64,000 bases of DNA, taken from contig NC_064650.1 of assembly GCF_001723175.1 (NCBI RefSeq), forward strand, positions 2,480,001 to 2,544,000, in the 5' to 3' direction. Made by a program: the position numbers and the translations under genes. How positions within the stretch are numbered: position 1 is the stretch's first letter; each line of letters opens with the position of its first letter. The DNA comes from Penicillium oxalicum. Taxonomy: Eukaryota; Ascomycota; Eurotiomycetes; Eurotiales; Aspergillaceae. Of the stretch, positions 10,209 to 24,858 are shown piece after piece. The notes under the pieces are model-generated. The model made no database searches. It had not been told where the DNA came from and saw only the letters and a program-made list of their open reading frames with translations.

Positions 10209-13013
10209 GGCTTCGGAGAGAAGAGTTTTGGAGGGAGGTGGTCGGTTCTTGGAGAAATCCTGATCGAAGTTAATTCAAGACGTGGCTATGGATAGCCGAT
10301 TGATGAAAGCGATGGAAGGAAGAAAAAAAAAAGAAATGCCAGCAAGTGCAGCGCTTTTTTTCTTTTTCTCTCTTCGTCGAATGTACCGGTCGTCGAGGAT
10401 CCCGGTCGCGATTGCTAGAATGGCAGGCTCCTGGAGTTGGTGTAGATGCTTCTTTAATTCCTTTTTTTTTCCGGCTCGGGCTCGTGAGTGAGACTGTTGG
10501 TTTGATGGACTATACTTCAAGCGGTCGGAAATGTACAAGCAAACGTTGAAAAACGGAGGGCTCTACTGGTATACAAATAGTGCAGGGCACTCGAGGACTG
10601 CAGGGAAAGCCACCCGGCATGATACGAACGTCATCGTCATCGGTGACACCTTGGCGTGACTGTCAGGTGGTGGATTACTAGGGAGTGTGCAATATGCACG
10701 ATGCAGTGGCTTTGAATGGCTTGCAGGGTCTTGCATCCCTTGCTCGTGTTGTTTCCAACTGGTAGGGCTGACGTGGGTTTAGTGGCTGGGTCCTGGGCTC
10801 TGACGCCAGTTCACTACACTAGGCTGCGGTGGAATTCCGCCAGTTCAAGCTTTTGTTCTTTACTTTTGACAACGATGTGCCACTAAAAATATGGACTCTG
10901 GGCAATCCAGCGCTACTGGCCGCCCGAGTGAGCTTTGCGATATCCACGCTGATCCATGGCCTTTAACCTCGTTACTTCATCGCTGCAGAGAGCACGATAC
11001 TCGATGAGAGACAGATCTCACGATCACGGGATGTTGGGGCGGTGAAACCTGCCAGACACTGTTTGCTTGATGGTCTGCGAGCTTTCTCTAGATAGCAGCC
11101 GTGTACCGAAGAGTATACCCCAAACATATTCACAAAAGTCAAGCTAACTGTGGCTGAATCCATCCCTCTCGTGTCTCCTCGGTCCATCTTGAGATATTCT
11201 GCTGCCTGGCTGCCCTGGGGCTTGGGTAAACACTCTGGCACAGCCACATTCGGTGAGTATGACGACCTAACGTGCGGAGGTTGATCGGTCAGTCCAGATG
11301 CAGTAGTGGAATTGTACATCACACTTGACTTTGGCCGCCGATCAGAATGGTGCTTTGGGAACACAGAGCTTCCCTAGTGAAGACTCCCCCTGGTGGATGA
11401 TAGGGAATGCTCCTGGTTTGTTTGGAAGGCCACGATTGAGGGCTGCATGCTCGACTCTTGAAACCCTCCATGAAGGCCTCCCCTAAGAGACCATGATTGT
11501 TTTCTAATTTCCACTGTCGTCAACAGGTGCCAGGCACAGACGATCAACTTTGGGTGACTGAGGGGAGTTCCCGACCGCTGTGTAGGGCTGTCCAGCTAAG
11601 ACCGACCCAGGTGACAATGATGTCATGAGAAGACGGTGGAATCAGCCAAGAGCTCTTCCATCACCACCAAATATTGAGTGAGGACTACTCGAGTCTAGCA
11701 ATGTATGGGCTATGTTGTGGAACACACTAGACAAGCATTCATAGGTCACTTGGAGAGTCAGTTACAAGCTCTCATTCTCCTGACAGTATCGAATTCAAGA
11801 AGCCATTTTAGAATCAGGTGACTTTCCAGAGTCGGCAAACAGTTTGAACAGAATAGCTATCACGTGATTGATCACATGAGATCCTCCGTTGCCTCCGTGC
11901 CGGGGAATTGAGTCATCTCCTATGCGACGAGGGCATCAACACAGTCCAGGGGGGGGGGGGGGGGGGCGTCTTGTTCTGTGAAATAAGGCTACTACGTATG
12001 GTTCTGGGGTAGAGCTGGTGAAAGTGCTTGGCTGAACATGTTTGGCTCTCTACAGCCACCTCGACTGGGGATCAGTTGCAAGGCTCTCTACCCGTGACTA
12101 TGAGCTCTGCTTCTCGTCAATGACTGAACCGTTTGCCGGACCTCGGACCTTGTGATTCACCGGCACTAGAGGATAGGTCATCCAGGCTCCGGACTCTTTG
12201 CGACCAAAGGGAAATGGGTCGAGGTACGATGGGCATACTACCGACTGTACTGTAAGCGGTGACTACATGCATCCACTCCTCTCGTGCCTGAAGTGGTTCA
12301 TGAGCTCCATGTAGTTTATTTCCTTCGGGTGACCCCACATGACAGGCATCTGACTCAGTGTTCCACCCCTTCCCAAAGTCACCAGGATTGACTTTGTCCA
12401 TGGTGGTATGCGAGAATCCTGCTCGTAGGAGAAGTCCCTTTTATGAGTCAATGAGGATAAATTTTGGGATAATACTTTCTGAGCTCGTCTCGAGAACAGG
12501 CTAAATGATCCACCAAATCCCCCTCCATCCTCACCTGGAGCTGCCACGCCCCTCATGAGCAGCAGCACGTAAATCCACGCCAAGGACAAACTCGCACTGC
12601 TTAGACGCAAAATGGTCACCGAGACCGCCCCCCAAAGCATAAAAGATGGCCACTCAAGAGTCGGCAAGGCAAAGCCCTCGGCCATTGAATGGATCGAAAG
12701 TTGCTTTTTAGGAAAAGACGGTCGCAATCACGCCATCGCAAACCCCGCCAGCGTCGGTGATGCCCCTCCTCGAACGCGCGGTTATTAGGCCTCGTGCGCC
12801 CTCCTCAGACGTTCAATTGCCCTCGTGGAACAAAATTTGTCCCTCTTGACAGATTTCTCACAAATTGCTGAATCAATTTCTTTTGCGTGTTGAGCTGATA
12901 CCCATTGCGACCTTGGTGGACTTGTATCCATTGTCTTGGCCCTTTAAAAATCTTTTGGACTCTTTTGAAATTCGTTTACCCCGGATTCCCCACATTCTGG
13001 TCTCCAAAGCGCC
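10209..13013. other. 2.8 kb divergent intergenic region
   Basis: Between the divergently transcribed MARVEL gene (-) and cysD (+), so it should hold both promoters. It contains an 18-base G run at 11949-11966. Open frames at 10972-11364 and 12263-12727 show no recognisable domain and are not called. Confidence 0.5.
11949..11966 (+). repeat. G18 homopolymer
   Basis: Eighteen consecutive G in intergenic DNA upstream of cysD. The length may be unreliable in the assembly. Confidence 0.8.
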
Positions 13014-14765
<1,752 letters not shown>

Positions 14766-16929
14766 GAGAGGGAGTTGAGAATCTCACTCTTCCCTATTTT
14801 TTTTTTGCCGTTTGTGCTCATCTGTGTCGTCTGTATTCAAAATGGCCCGAGTACATGGCCGGGAAAAAGTGGGAGTGTGGTGAGTTACAGCGTGTGTGAG
14901 AAAAGAAAACGGTAGATATTTTATTTGCTTTTTCCGATAATAACGATGATGATGTTTCAATGAAATTAGAGGGTATATAATACGGACTCAATACTGGAGA
15001 TTGAGAGTAATATGCAAATAAATAAGTTCTTTCAGGAATGAAGGGATTAGATATCTCGAATGGTGCAGTCCTTGTGCAAGATGCGAATCATCATTGATTC
15101 GTCGTGTATACTCATGCGACAGAAACTTCAGCCCCCCGCCCATGATATATGCTAATAGTAGGATTCTTAATGTCCAAGATTCCTGGCCAAATTGACACGC
15201 TCCTTGAATAATGCCATTGTCTAGAAATGACCGGAGCGGTTCGTTGATTCATGGCGGTTTTCATCACAGTTAGAGCAGAGCATTGCATCGTTGTAGGCTT
15301 CGGGAATATCCGATTACAAAATACCAGCGGAAAGACAGGTATTCGTCCATAAGCATGTCTGGATTGAGAGATGTTGATTCACAGGATTTACTTTTCGCCA
15401 TTTACAGACACGTAGACAAAAATCACTGGAAGATTTTGTGAGGAAGCAAATAGACTACGCTATCAAAAAGCGAATCGCAAAATGCAAAATGAGACTCGAG
15501 TCTGAACTGAGTCTAAAATTTGAAAAAGGGAAAGAAAAGAAACCAAAAAAGCTCAAATCCTTCCAGTCTCAACCTGTAGAAGCATCGCAGACCTCGCTCG
15601 AATACAAGTAGAAGTCGAAATTCTTACTACTCGAACCATATCTCGTCCATAGCTACCCAGCGAACACAAAATATCCTACCATCTGACCAATTTGCATCCC
15701 CATATACTCCTCACATTGTCTCGTTCCATAAACCAATAATCGTAGCTTGGTCGGAAGCCACGACTCCCCCGGAAAGAACAGAACATTCTTGATATAAGGC
15801 GTTGGAATTCGTTTGTTCGTCACACTTTCGGCAAAGACCTGCTTCAAAGATTTCCACTGGTAAAATCGCACGAACAGGGCCAGGGATACGTCTGACGATC
15901 TGGTCTTTCGAGGAATCACCGTTACGACGATACTGTTAGCTGACATGTATCAATGCCAGGCGGAGTTGCGCAACGAGATGGTATATTTTTTCTTTGAGGA
16001 TCTTTTGGTGAGCCGGGGGGGGGGGGGGGGCGAAACTGACGGAAGGCAGGACGAGAGCTTCTTCCAGGTGTGAAGATTGCTTGTCATGTGTTCTTCGTGG
16101 GTAAAGATATCTGGTCGGTGGAGGATCTCGTCGGATGAGGCTGGGTGGTATTGAGTGATGGGGCAGTTGGTTTCACTGGGATGGACGATCTATCGGATTA
16201 GTTGAAGGCTATGATTGCGTAGGTAGAGGGGGGATTACTGTGGCACTGTGCTTTCTAGAGTATTTGAATGAGGTTGAGGGGTTGTTTCTGTTCTCTACCA
16301 TGTAGATGAAATGGTTGTGAATAGACATTGTACAGTCGAGGGCGGGGGTGGTTTTGCTCTTTGTCTGTAAGAGAATTGGAAATCTCAGGGGATGAATGTG
16401 GTGATAGAATTAATCTATTGCTAGATAGCTGGTTCATTTTATACATTCTCCTTTTGTTTTCTCGAGGCTGATCAAGTAGATAAATGTTGAATAGACGACA
16501 GTATATAATCGAGAAAGCCAAGGAGACACGAAGACCAGAGTCTGAACAACAGCCTTGTTCGAACGAAGGGCTGTTTGAGCAAGGGAAGAAAATAGTCACG
16601 TCTTTGAAAACCATGTAGAGATATCCTTGACCAGAACTCCAGAGCATCAAAGCACGGTATGACTCTCGTGATGCTCTTGGAACAAAGTTGCTCGTGACTC
16701 TGAATCAGAATATCCATTTTCGTCACCGCTTATCGTTTGTGATAATTAACGAGGACTTTAGTGTCAACTCCTTTTGAATATGGGCATTGTACAAACCCCC
16801 CCCCTTTTTTTAATTCTAACTGTTCCAGATTGCAACAAAATGAGACAAAGTCTTTCTAAAAAGCAGGTATTAACTCCGTCTGCCTTGGAATAATCCTTTC
16901 CAATGCGGACCACATGCGAATCTCTCACC
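14766..16929. other. 2.2 kb convergent intergenic region
   Basis: Lies between the 3' ends of cysD (+) and the hexokinase-like gene (-). AT-rich, with a G16 run at 16015-16030. Two short minus-strand frames (15653-15946, 16472-16726) are open but resemble nothing I know. If real they would be species-specific or relic; I do not call them genes. Confidence 0.45.
16015..16030 (+). repeat. G16 homopolymer
   Basis: Sixteen consecutive G in intergenic DNA between cysD and the hexokinase-like gene. Confidence 0.8.
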
Positions 16930-18678
16930 CTAATTTGATTCCAAACTGGCCGCATATGCCATCAAAGCAGCTCCGACACCAGATCCGTCCGGCGTGAGCG
17001 TGATTCGAATACGCTGCTCCCCAGCACGCCCAATCTCATCCACTTCCCTCATTGCTTGACGCATTTCAGTCTCGAATCCCGGGTAGAATTCGATCAAGGA
17101 GCCATCCGCTCCAAAATCAATCACCTCGTCCAGTGTTGTCGCACCCACCGTCCCCGAGAGATGGGGACTTTGCTTGGGCACCAGCCACGACGGCCTTTGG
17201 CAAATGAGCCGAATGAGATGAACCACGTGGCGCAATAGCAGTGGTGCATAGTTGTAAAAGGACCTAAAGCTCAATGGAAGGATGGGTGATCTTTGTGTCG
17301 ATGTCGTGACATTTGCACGGTTGAGCGAGGTTCCCAGTCGGCCGCTCTGAATGACGACGGCAGCCAGTGATGCTCCTGACAAGCGAGCTGCTCGTCTGGC
17401 AATAGCCTCGGCGATTAATTGGATGGACTTTGCATCGGATATGCTGATGTTTTTGGCAGACAGTGTGTTCTGCAGGTGATCGATCGCGTCACTGACGTTG
17501 TTGCCCGCAATCGCAAGTTGCGACACAAGGGAGCTGTCGACTCCATACTGCGCAAAGAGACAGGATGTCGAGTCAACCTCAATGTTCAAGCCCCCACTTG
17601 AAAGAAGCTGCAAAATGGCCAGTCGTAGGAGCTCGCCAAGATAGAGTCCTGAGACTCGCTTCTCCAACATTTGTGAGCCTGGATCCACCGAGGCAGCGTC
17701 AAGCTGATCATCGAGCTCGGTTCGAGGCAGCACGGCCATTTCATCGTCCAGAGCACCCCATTCACTGTTGATAACCATGATTCCACCTTCATCTTGACCC
17801 TCATTCTGCTCAGCTCGCTTGGTCCCAACCTGGATTCTGGTCAAGTTGCGCACACTCTCCACGTACGCTGCGTTTGTGCCGGTTCCAAAAATGACCGCGC
17901 CCAGCGTCGAGACATCCCGACCAGACGTGTACGCTCGCGTCAACAATGTCCCTACACTATCGTTTGCCAACACGGTGACCACCACTGGAAGTCCCATTCC
18001 ATCAATGGCTTCTTGCAATAAGACACATGGATCACGCCCGATTGCCTCGGGGATATCCCAGCCCTTGTCCCAGTGAATCAGACGACTGCTCCGAAGCGAT
18101 TCTTGCTCACAGGTAAAACTGAAAGTGAACCCCAGTTTATAGGGCACGGTGCTTTCCCGATCCAGATACCGATCGATAAAATCTGCCAGCTTCTGTGCGA
18201 TAAAGTCGAATAGCGGACGATAACTCTGATTGACCATGGCATGAGCAGGAACCCTGTGCTTGCTCTGAACCACTGTAAAGGTCGAATCCCCGTGCAAGTC
18301 GGCCATGCATACTCTACAGTTACTGCCGCCGAGATCGATAGCGAGGAACTTGCCCTTTTCAGCTCCCGTTGGTACGTTTTGGACGTAGGTGGGGAGTTGC
18401 CAGGGACGGTCGTTTGCAAGGCCATCTTCTTTTCATTTTTGAAAGAAAGACAAAAGAGAATCATATTCCATGTTAGTCTATTTTGATCGTCACGAAAACG
18501 GTGAATGGTGAGATGGGATTCGCTGCGTGGGTGTGTGCTCACTTAGCTGTCGGACGAGATGCTTCGTCACGCGCCGGACATCGTCTGGGCTGAGGCTCAA
18601 TGCATTGACGATCTGCTCGACGTGGGCAGTCATGCTGGATATTGAAGGGGTGGGTTGCGATTCTGCTGCCACGGTCAT
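16930..18678 (-). CDS. Hexokinase-family protein, divergent (HxkC/XprF-like)
   Basis: Member of the ROK-unrelated eukaryotic hexokinase family; 544 residues from exons 18678-18543 and 18428-16930. Seen: phosphate-1 loop FLAIDLGGSNCRV, sugar-binding region LGFTFSFTCEQ, DKGWDIPEAIGRD, the catalytic Asp context VLANDSVGTLLTR, FGTGTNAAYVE, INSEWGALDDE, LPRTELDDQLD, SGLYLGELLR, and the adenosine region DGSLIEFYPGFE with TLTPDGSGVGAALMAYA. The family usually has SFP and TKGF, so P-to-T and T-to-D changes are present although the catalytic Asp and Lys remain. Aspergillus species carry atypical hexokinase-like proteins (HxkC, XprF/HxkD) that act in regulation rather than glycolysis. I infer this is one of them, but weak glucokinase activity cannot be excluded. 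The start was taken at MTVAAESQPT. Confidence 0.85.
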
Positions 18679-19849
18679 TGTGGGAGAAGGACCATGGAAG
18701 TGAAAATCAAAGCACCATGAATCATCGTCCATGGACCATCTAATAGAGAGGGGGGAATATGTACTAGCTTGTAATATCTGCTCCACCAGGTCGGTCGTCT
18801 CTGAATGCCTAGTCCACGTTGAAACAAAACAGAAAAAGATTTTTTTTTTTCAATTTCAAAGATCTATTCCCCCAAGCTCCCAATGGGACTAAGTCCTGCT
18901 CTTAATATCAATGTAGTAGAATAATAATCTCTCCACACCCACGCGGAAATTACACCGGTAAGGTACTGGCCTACCTACCTACTTACCTGCCTACTACCTC
19001 GATCCACCCTAATCTCATCCTATTCTCAAATGCCGAATATAGCTACTCAAGGATCCAAACCACGTCCCCCCAAACAATCCAATTACGGCTTCGGTAGTTG
19101 ACGCCGAATTTCTTTTTTTTTCCTTTTCCATTTCCCCCAGAATCCCCTATCACCCGATCACCACCCGTCCTGGTATTATTAATTCCCAGTCAGCCACAAC
19201 TGGAGTTGCAAGAGCAAGTGCAAGTGTAACATATCCGGAGATTCACCGCCGAATTGCCCAAACCCCTCCCTCCCTCTCCAATGGAACCTTAAGAAGAGAC
19301 GTAGAAAATCTTGACCTGTTGGACGGAGCTGATCAGCCATCGCCGGAGATCGCGCGGGAGTTGGCCGGGTTTGCCGGTCTCCACCTACCTTTTTGGGGCA
19401 TGACGCTTTGAATTGCTGACCGGGTGATGTAGTACTCATGCTTGATTGTTGATCGTGGGGGTGTTTTTATGCAGGATTGTTGCATTTGTGGATTTGTTTT
19501 CTTCTTTTCAAGGCTTTGATTATTGTTCTATTAGAGTGTGGGTTTTTGTCGTGTCTTGTCCTTTTCTTTTTGTTTTTCTCACGGATCCATGGGGGAGGTA
19601 TTTGTGACGGAAGAAGGAAGCTGTTTTGGATTGGAGGAAGGGTATAACATTATTCATATATGGATATTAGGTCATAAGTACATGAAAAGAAAAAAATAGT
19701 AGATTAGACGCTATGCACTGCATGGGACCTGTGCTAACGGCTTAAAAACATCGGCTAAAATCGAGCTTATCTGGATGTAAAGATTCCGGTATGGATTCGT
19801 CTCAAAGAGATCCCCGTCAGGGAGGAGGTTCATAACAATCCACTACTTA
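18679..19849. other. 1.2 kb intergenic region
   Basis: Promoter side of the hexokinase-like gene and 3' side of the permease. It contains a degenerate CCTA/CTAC-rich stretch at about 18968-19000 and T-rich runs. No gene seen. Confidence 0.5.
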
Positions 19850-21796
19850 CTATTCCTCCTTGGCAGCCGCAATCTTCTCCTTGTACTGCTTGCTACCAAT
19901 CACCCACCATAATAGAATGAACAGCGGCAATCCCCCAACCACCACACATGTATAGTTCATATTCTGCACAGTCAGCGGCATGGTATACGGGAAACTAAAG
20001 AAGATGATGGCAAAAATCAACCATCCCACCGTGATGCCGTTGACGATCCACCCCAAACGACCCATATGGAACGCTCCCTTGTGCATGTTGCCCCGGCCGG
20101 TGAGCATGTTGGTAGCGATGGGGATCAGATATGCCACGTTATTGATGGTCACGGCCGCACCCAACATGCTGTTGAATGCGGTGCTGCTGCCCAGGTACAA
20201 ACAGCCGAGAACGGCGTTGGCCGCGGCAACGAGGAGCTGTGCGTTGAAGGGGATGCCGAATCGTTGGCTGACTCGGCTCCAGATGTTGGAGAAGGGCATG
20301 GCCCCGTCGCGGGCAAAGGCCCAGAGAACGCGGGACGTGGACAGCTGAGAAGAGATGACGCACGGTCCGAGGGCGATGAAGAGAATGAAGGTAAGACCAA
20401 AGGCGCCGCCGGCGGATTGGGTGACTTGGTGGAATAGCTCGGCGAGAGGGAGTCCCGTGCTGGTCGTGGAGAGAGCGGCGTAGTCCTGGACACTGAACAT
20501 GAGTCCGATCAAGTAGGTGAGACCGGTGACAAAGGCGATGGAAAGGGTAATAGCAATGGCGAGGGGTGCATTTCGGGAGGGCTTGGTTGGTGACTTGTAG
20601 TCAGTTGATGTGTTTCTCACCGTCGAGTAGGGGCTGAAGATCAATTCCTTCCTTTCCGTTCTGTTTTCTCATTTCATGTTTTTTTTCTCTGGTGGGCAAA
20701 GGTTCGACTCAACTCACATTGGGCATCTCTTCGGTAATGTGGGTGACTCCATCGAGGCCTCCGAGACTGTACAGCGGATTCACAAGGCCGGTGATGAAGC
20801 AAATTCCATTATTGCTCCAGCCGGTGTTGTTGATCCAGGTCTTGAACACAAAGGTCGAGTTCTGATGAGTTGGGGCACATGCGACGACGGTCACCAGGAC
20901 GACGAGCCATCCGATCTGCAAGTAGAAGAGAGAGAACTTATTCAGAGCAGGAATGATTCGATTGCCAAACAGCACGACGGACGCCGTCAGAGCATTGAGA
21001 ATCTGATAAATGACAAATGTCTGCCAGGTCTGGAAGGCTAGATCCGGATGATAGAGCGCATACAAAGCCTGGACTAGATGGATTGAATCATGTGAGAAAG
21101 ACGAAAAGAAGACGTGGGGGAACGATTTGAGGGTCGATCATTCAATGCTCGACGGGGCAGAGACATACCGACTTGCGCAAATATGAGGTTTGTCGAGGCG
21201 GTGGTAAATATCCCTGTCGCAGGGTCGCCCCCGTTAAAATTTAGCACGAAGCGATCAATTTGGGGGGGGGGTTTCTTTTTGGGGCAGAGCGTTGGCGGTT
21301 GGAACTCACATCCACACACTGTCAACCAGCCCGTGAGAAAACTCAGAAAGGCGCTGGATCTCTTGGGCGCTACCGCCGCGATCCAGTGGTACATGCCACC
21401 CTCGGTGGGATAGCTCGACACGAATTCAGCCAGCGAAGCACCCAAGAAGGATTGCATGATGGTGACGAGAATGAAGCCGTAGATGATCGCCCCAGGACCC
21501 CCAGCATTGATCTCGGTGACAATGCCCAATCCGAGGCCGGTCCACGAGATGGTCGTGGTTGATGCCAATCCGATCAGTGAGAGGATACTGAAGTGACGCT
21601 TCAACTCTTGTGTATGCCCTAGACATGCAAATTGCTTTCGATCAGCTCCTCTTTCGTGACCAAATTCCCATCCAGTAGACCAAAAGATTCTATGGGCCAA
21701 GTACTTACCCATTTGAGCCAGACGTAGCTCATCTGCATCCATCGACGGTGTCGCATGCTTTTCGACCACCGAGCTTTGGGTGACGATACCCCCCAT
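19850..21796 (-). CDS. GABA/choline-type permease, APC superfamily (ACT family)
   Basis: Twelve-helix transporter of the fungal amino acid/choline family (relatives: Hnm1 choline, Uga4 GABA). Exons 21796-21709, 21618-21310, 21213-21169, 21073-20718 and 20581-19850 add up to 509 residues with every phase matching. Seen: LKRHFSILSLIGLASTTTISW, GPGAIIYGFILVTIMQSFLG, LAEFVSSYPTEGGMYHWIA (conserved family signature), PKRSSAFLSFLTGW, GGLDGVTHITEEMPNPSRNAP (junction of exons 4 and 5) and RDGAMPFSNIWSRV. The third exon is only 45 bases and encodes part of a helix (IFTTASTNLIFAQV). The C-terminus is basic then acidic (KEKIAAAKEE). Substrate unresolved between choline, GABA and related amines. Head-to-head with the secreted protein gene at 22952. 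Confidence 0.9.
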
Positions 21797-22951
21797 GATG
21801 ATTGCGCCGGCTCTCTTGTCTGGTTCAAATCGATCGATGTCCGACTTTCAGTGCAGATTGGTCCGTCGCAGGACAGGACTCGATTGTACCCAAAAAAAAA
21901 ACAAGAAGTGGCACAGAGATTGTCTTTTGTCTGGAGATCGTTCCAGACTCTTCCCCAGCTTGATCTCTTGGATACTTCCTTTTTTTTCTTGGGGTGCCCT
22001 TTTTCAACTGGGGCCGAGATGGAGCCGTTCAGTTGTTGATGAGCATTGAGAATAATTCCCGTCAGTCAAGTCAAGCAGAGCAAACGTCCAAGTTCTTCCT
22101 CGGCATATTTCAACTAAGCTCCCTCCAACGTCGGAGAAGAACATCACACCGATAGGCGCTTTCCCCTCCCTCGAGCCTTATCAGCCGAGAAACCAGGCAC
22201 ACTTTCATCCAGACGCATGCATCGGACTGTGGCCGGTGGCTTCGATTGGGAGGGTGGGGGAAGCTGGTGAGAAAACGGGCACGATCACCGATCTTGTCCG
22301 GTCGATTTGCCGGTTCTCTCCAAGCGCCTCGGTGCCGGAGTGCCGGGAGGTGCAGTAGGTTTTTTTTTCTCTCTTTTAGCTTGTCATTTGTGGATAGAAT
22401 ACGACAATCTCTCCGCTTCTCAAAGATAGGGAAGGCAATTCGTGCAGATGATCCCCGGAGACCCAGCGAACAGCGAGAGGTCTGACTTTGGATTCCACCG
22501 ACGAGGTCACAATCGAGTGTGGTGGGGTTTTGTTTCTCCGCACGTGCAAGAGAGTCTCCTCTCTCTCTCTGCCCCCTCATTCACCACCCACACAGCATCA
22601 GGGAGAGACGAGGAGCCAAGATGGATCTGCTCTCTGCTCTCTGCTCTCTGCTCTCTGGTATCTAGTGTCTCGTGTCTCGTGTCTCGTATCGAGGGCCCAG
22701 GGTCCACTAGGGTTAATGTTCACTGCTGATACCCACGGTCTGCAATGGAGTATTTATTGTGGCCACCCGATCAGACAGAGAGATATGCCCTCGTGCCACT
22801 GAATGAGTCTGATTTCTCCAGCCAAGTGCAACTCCTGACGGCAAAGTAACATCGAAAATATACTCTTACCCTAAGTAGCAGTAGGACCACTGACTCTTGT
22901 CCATTGACCAAAGTCTCTGCGGTCCAAGGTACTGTGGATCGTTGGATCACC
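21797..22951. other. 1.2 kb divergent promoter region
   Basis: Between the divergent permease (-) and secreted-protein gene (+). It holds two short tandem arrays at 22629-22691. No gene seen; open frames here are low-complexity. Confidence 0.5.
22629..22691 (+). repeat. Paired 7-bp tandem repeats
   Basis: About four units of CTCTCTG (22629-22658) followed by about three units of TCTCGTG (to 22691). The array lies about 260-320 bp upstream of the secreted-protein start. Confidence 0.85.
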
Positions 22952-24858
22952 ATGCGCATCAACAGGGGTACATGGGCTCGACTCGTCACAGTCTCCCTTT
23001 TAGGGGCGGCAGACTTGGCGTGTTCGGTCCATTTGAGCAAAGAATCACAAGCGCTCTTGGATCAATCCATGAGCATCCTGGATGACATTTACGATGTTGA
23101 TGCGGGCTACGTGAATTGGTTCTACTATCCACTGGCGGCAGGTGCACACGAGACCCGTTCGAGCGTGTGGTACGCGGTCGGTCTGCTGCAGCGAAATCAA
23201 GACGATGATCGCGACGAGGCAATTCGTATTCTGACAAATGTCATCGGTGGACAAGAGAGGAACACCTCGGTGCTGTGGTATGGGGATTATACGGTGTATC
23301 CGGAACAGCCGACGGTAGGCAGTCCGGCGTATGCTCCTGATGTAAGTGAATAGTTTGTTTCTTTTTCCCCCTGTCTTCTATGGGACAATGTGCAGAAAGT
23401 GGAAGGGAGGGGGAAGATTAAAAAAAAAGAAGCCTGAAAAGCTCAATACTAAATCATTCCAATTCTAGATTTACAATACCTATGATCCCAACTGGAGAGG
23501 CTTCATTGGAACCGCCTTGATCCTCATCTATGAGGAGTTCGGTCACCTCCTGCCCACCGGGGTCAAACAGCTCGTTGTCGACAGTCTGTACAACAACACC
23601 GTCGGCGATAGTTATCGCGTCGGTGGAGTCGACAATGATAACCTCTACCCGGCGTATTCCAATGCCTGGCTCATGCGCACCATCACGACCGCCTGGACCG
23701 GCCACCAGGTGCAGGATGCGAATATGACCGCCGCCGCGAATGCCGACGCGCAGTCATTCCTCGACCTCTTCGATGGGAATCATACATTGTCAGAGTTCAA
23801 CGGGCCCACCTACGCCGGAGTCTCTTTGTATGCCTTGACCATTGCCGCCAAGTATCTCCCATCCAATAGTTCCCTGATTGGACACCATGCCGCCCGACTG
23901 GTTCAAGATATCTGGGAGACAGAGTCACAGCTCTGGAACCCCAACATGAGAAATCTGGCAGGGCCCTGGGATCGATCATACGGGTACGATATGAACAGAT
24001 ACGTCGCCATCATGTCCCTCTGGGTATGGTCCCTCGTCGGCAAGGAACATGCCTGGCGGTCCAAGACCCCGATATGGACCATGGCGCACGCTGATGACTT
24101 TGAGATCTCCCCCTTGGTGGCGATCCTCTCGGGATTCCAGCGGACCTTGCTCCCCGAGACGGTTCTGAAGAGACTCACTGCGTTTACTGGGGAGCGTACA
24201 TATACGGGTCATGCATTCGCACCACCGGCCGACTACGAGCCGCGGAATATCTCTACATGGATTTCTGCGAATCTCACAATTGGAACCGCCTCGTTCAATC
24301 AGAGTGTTCTCGGCGGCTACTCCAAGGATTCCTCGTCGTTCTCGCCCTCCGTCGTGCAGTGGACTCGTCCCGCCGGTTCGATCGGGTATTTCAATCTCTA
24401 TCCGACGGAGACGGCCTTGCGCGCAGAGGTCAGCCCGTATGCGCTGAATCTGACCTATCCCAACGGCAATGACACGAGTCGGTTCACGTTTGCCCTGGCG
24501 GTGAACCCTCTGGGCGGGAAGCGAGATGTCTCGGGATTAGAGGATGTCGATGGTCTGAAGATCGACGTGGTCGGGGGCTCGGTGAACCCGGTGCCTGAGA
24601 TCTCGTTCTGCGGTCTTGTGGGCGGCACGTGTAATGTGATCCAGTAAGTGGTTGAGTAGTTCATCCTCGGCCCATTGTGTCTCTTGATTCGGGAGGGATG
24701 GGCGATCGTGTGAAGAGGTGAGTTGAGATGATTGGATGAGAGCCAAGCTGATGGTCTATACTGCCTTTAGCAACTTTGAGTTTTGGAACGTGACTTTCTC
24801 CATGGACAAGGGGAGTTCGGCCATGCCAAGTATCCTGTTCAAATTCTCTCTTCCGTGA
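22952..24858 (+). CDS. Secreted glycoprotein of unknown family
   Basis: I do not recognise the family. Exons 22952-23341, 23469-24643 and 24771-24858 give 550 residues. The N-terminus MRINRGTWARLVTVSLLGAA looks like a signal peptide (two Arg then a hydrophobic core). There are about ten N-glycosylation sequons (for example NTS, NNT, NMT, NHT, NSS, NIS, NLT, NQS, NDT) and no further membrane segment, so it should be extracellular or wall-associated. Aromatic, repeat-like helical stretches (VNWFYYPLAAGAHETRSSVW; YDPNWRGFIGTALILIYEEF; YSNAWLMRTITTAWTG; GPWDRSYGYDMNRYVAIMSL) suggest an alpha/alpha-toroid like that of six-hairpin glycosidases, followed by a beta-rich C-terminal half. That fold is inference. 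The last exon is short and ends with KFSLP. Confidence 0.8.

Noticed and set aside
12263..12727. 154-codon minus-strand frame upstream of cysD
   Set aside because: No domain, low-complexity patches, and it lies in the divergent promoter region.
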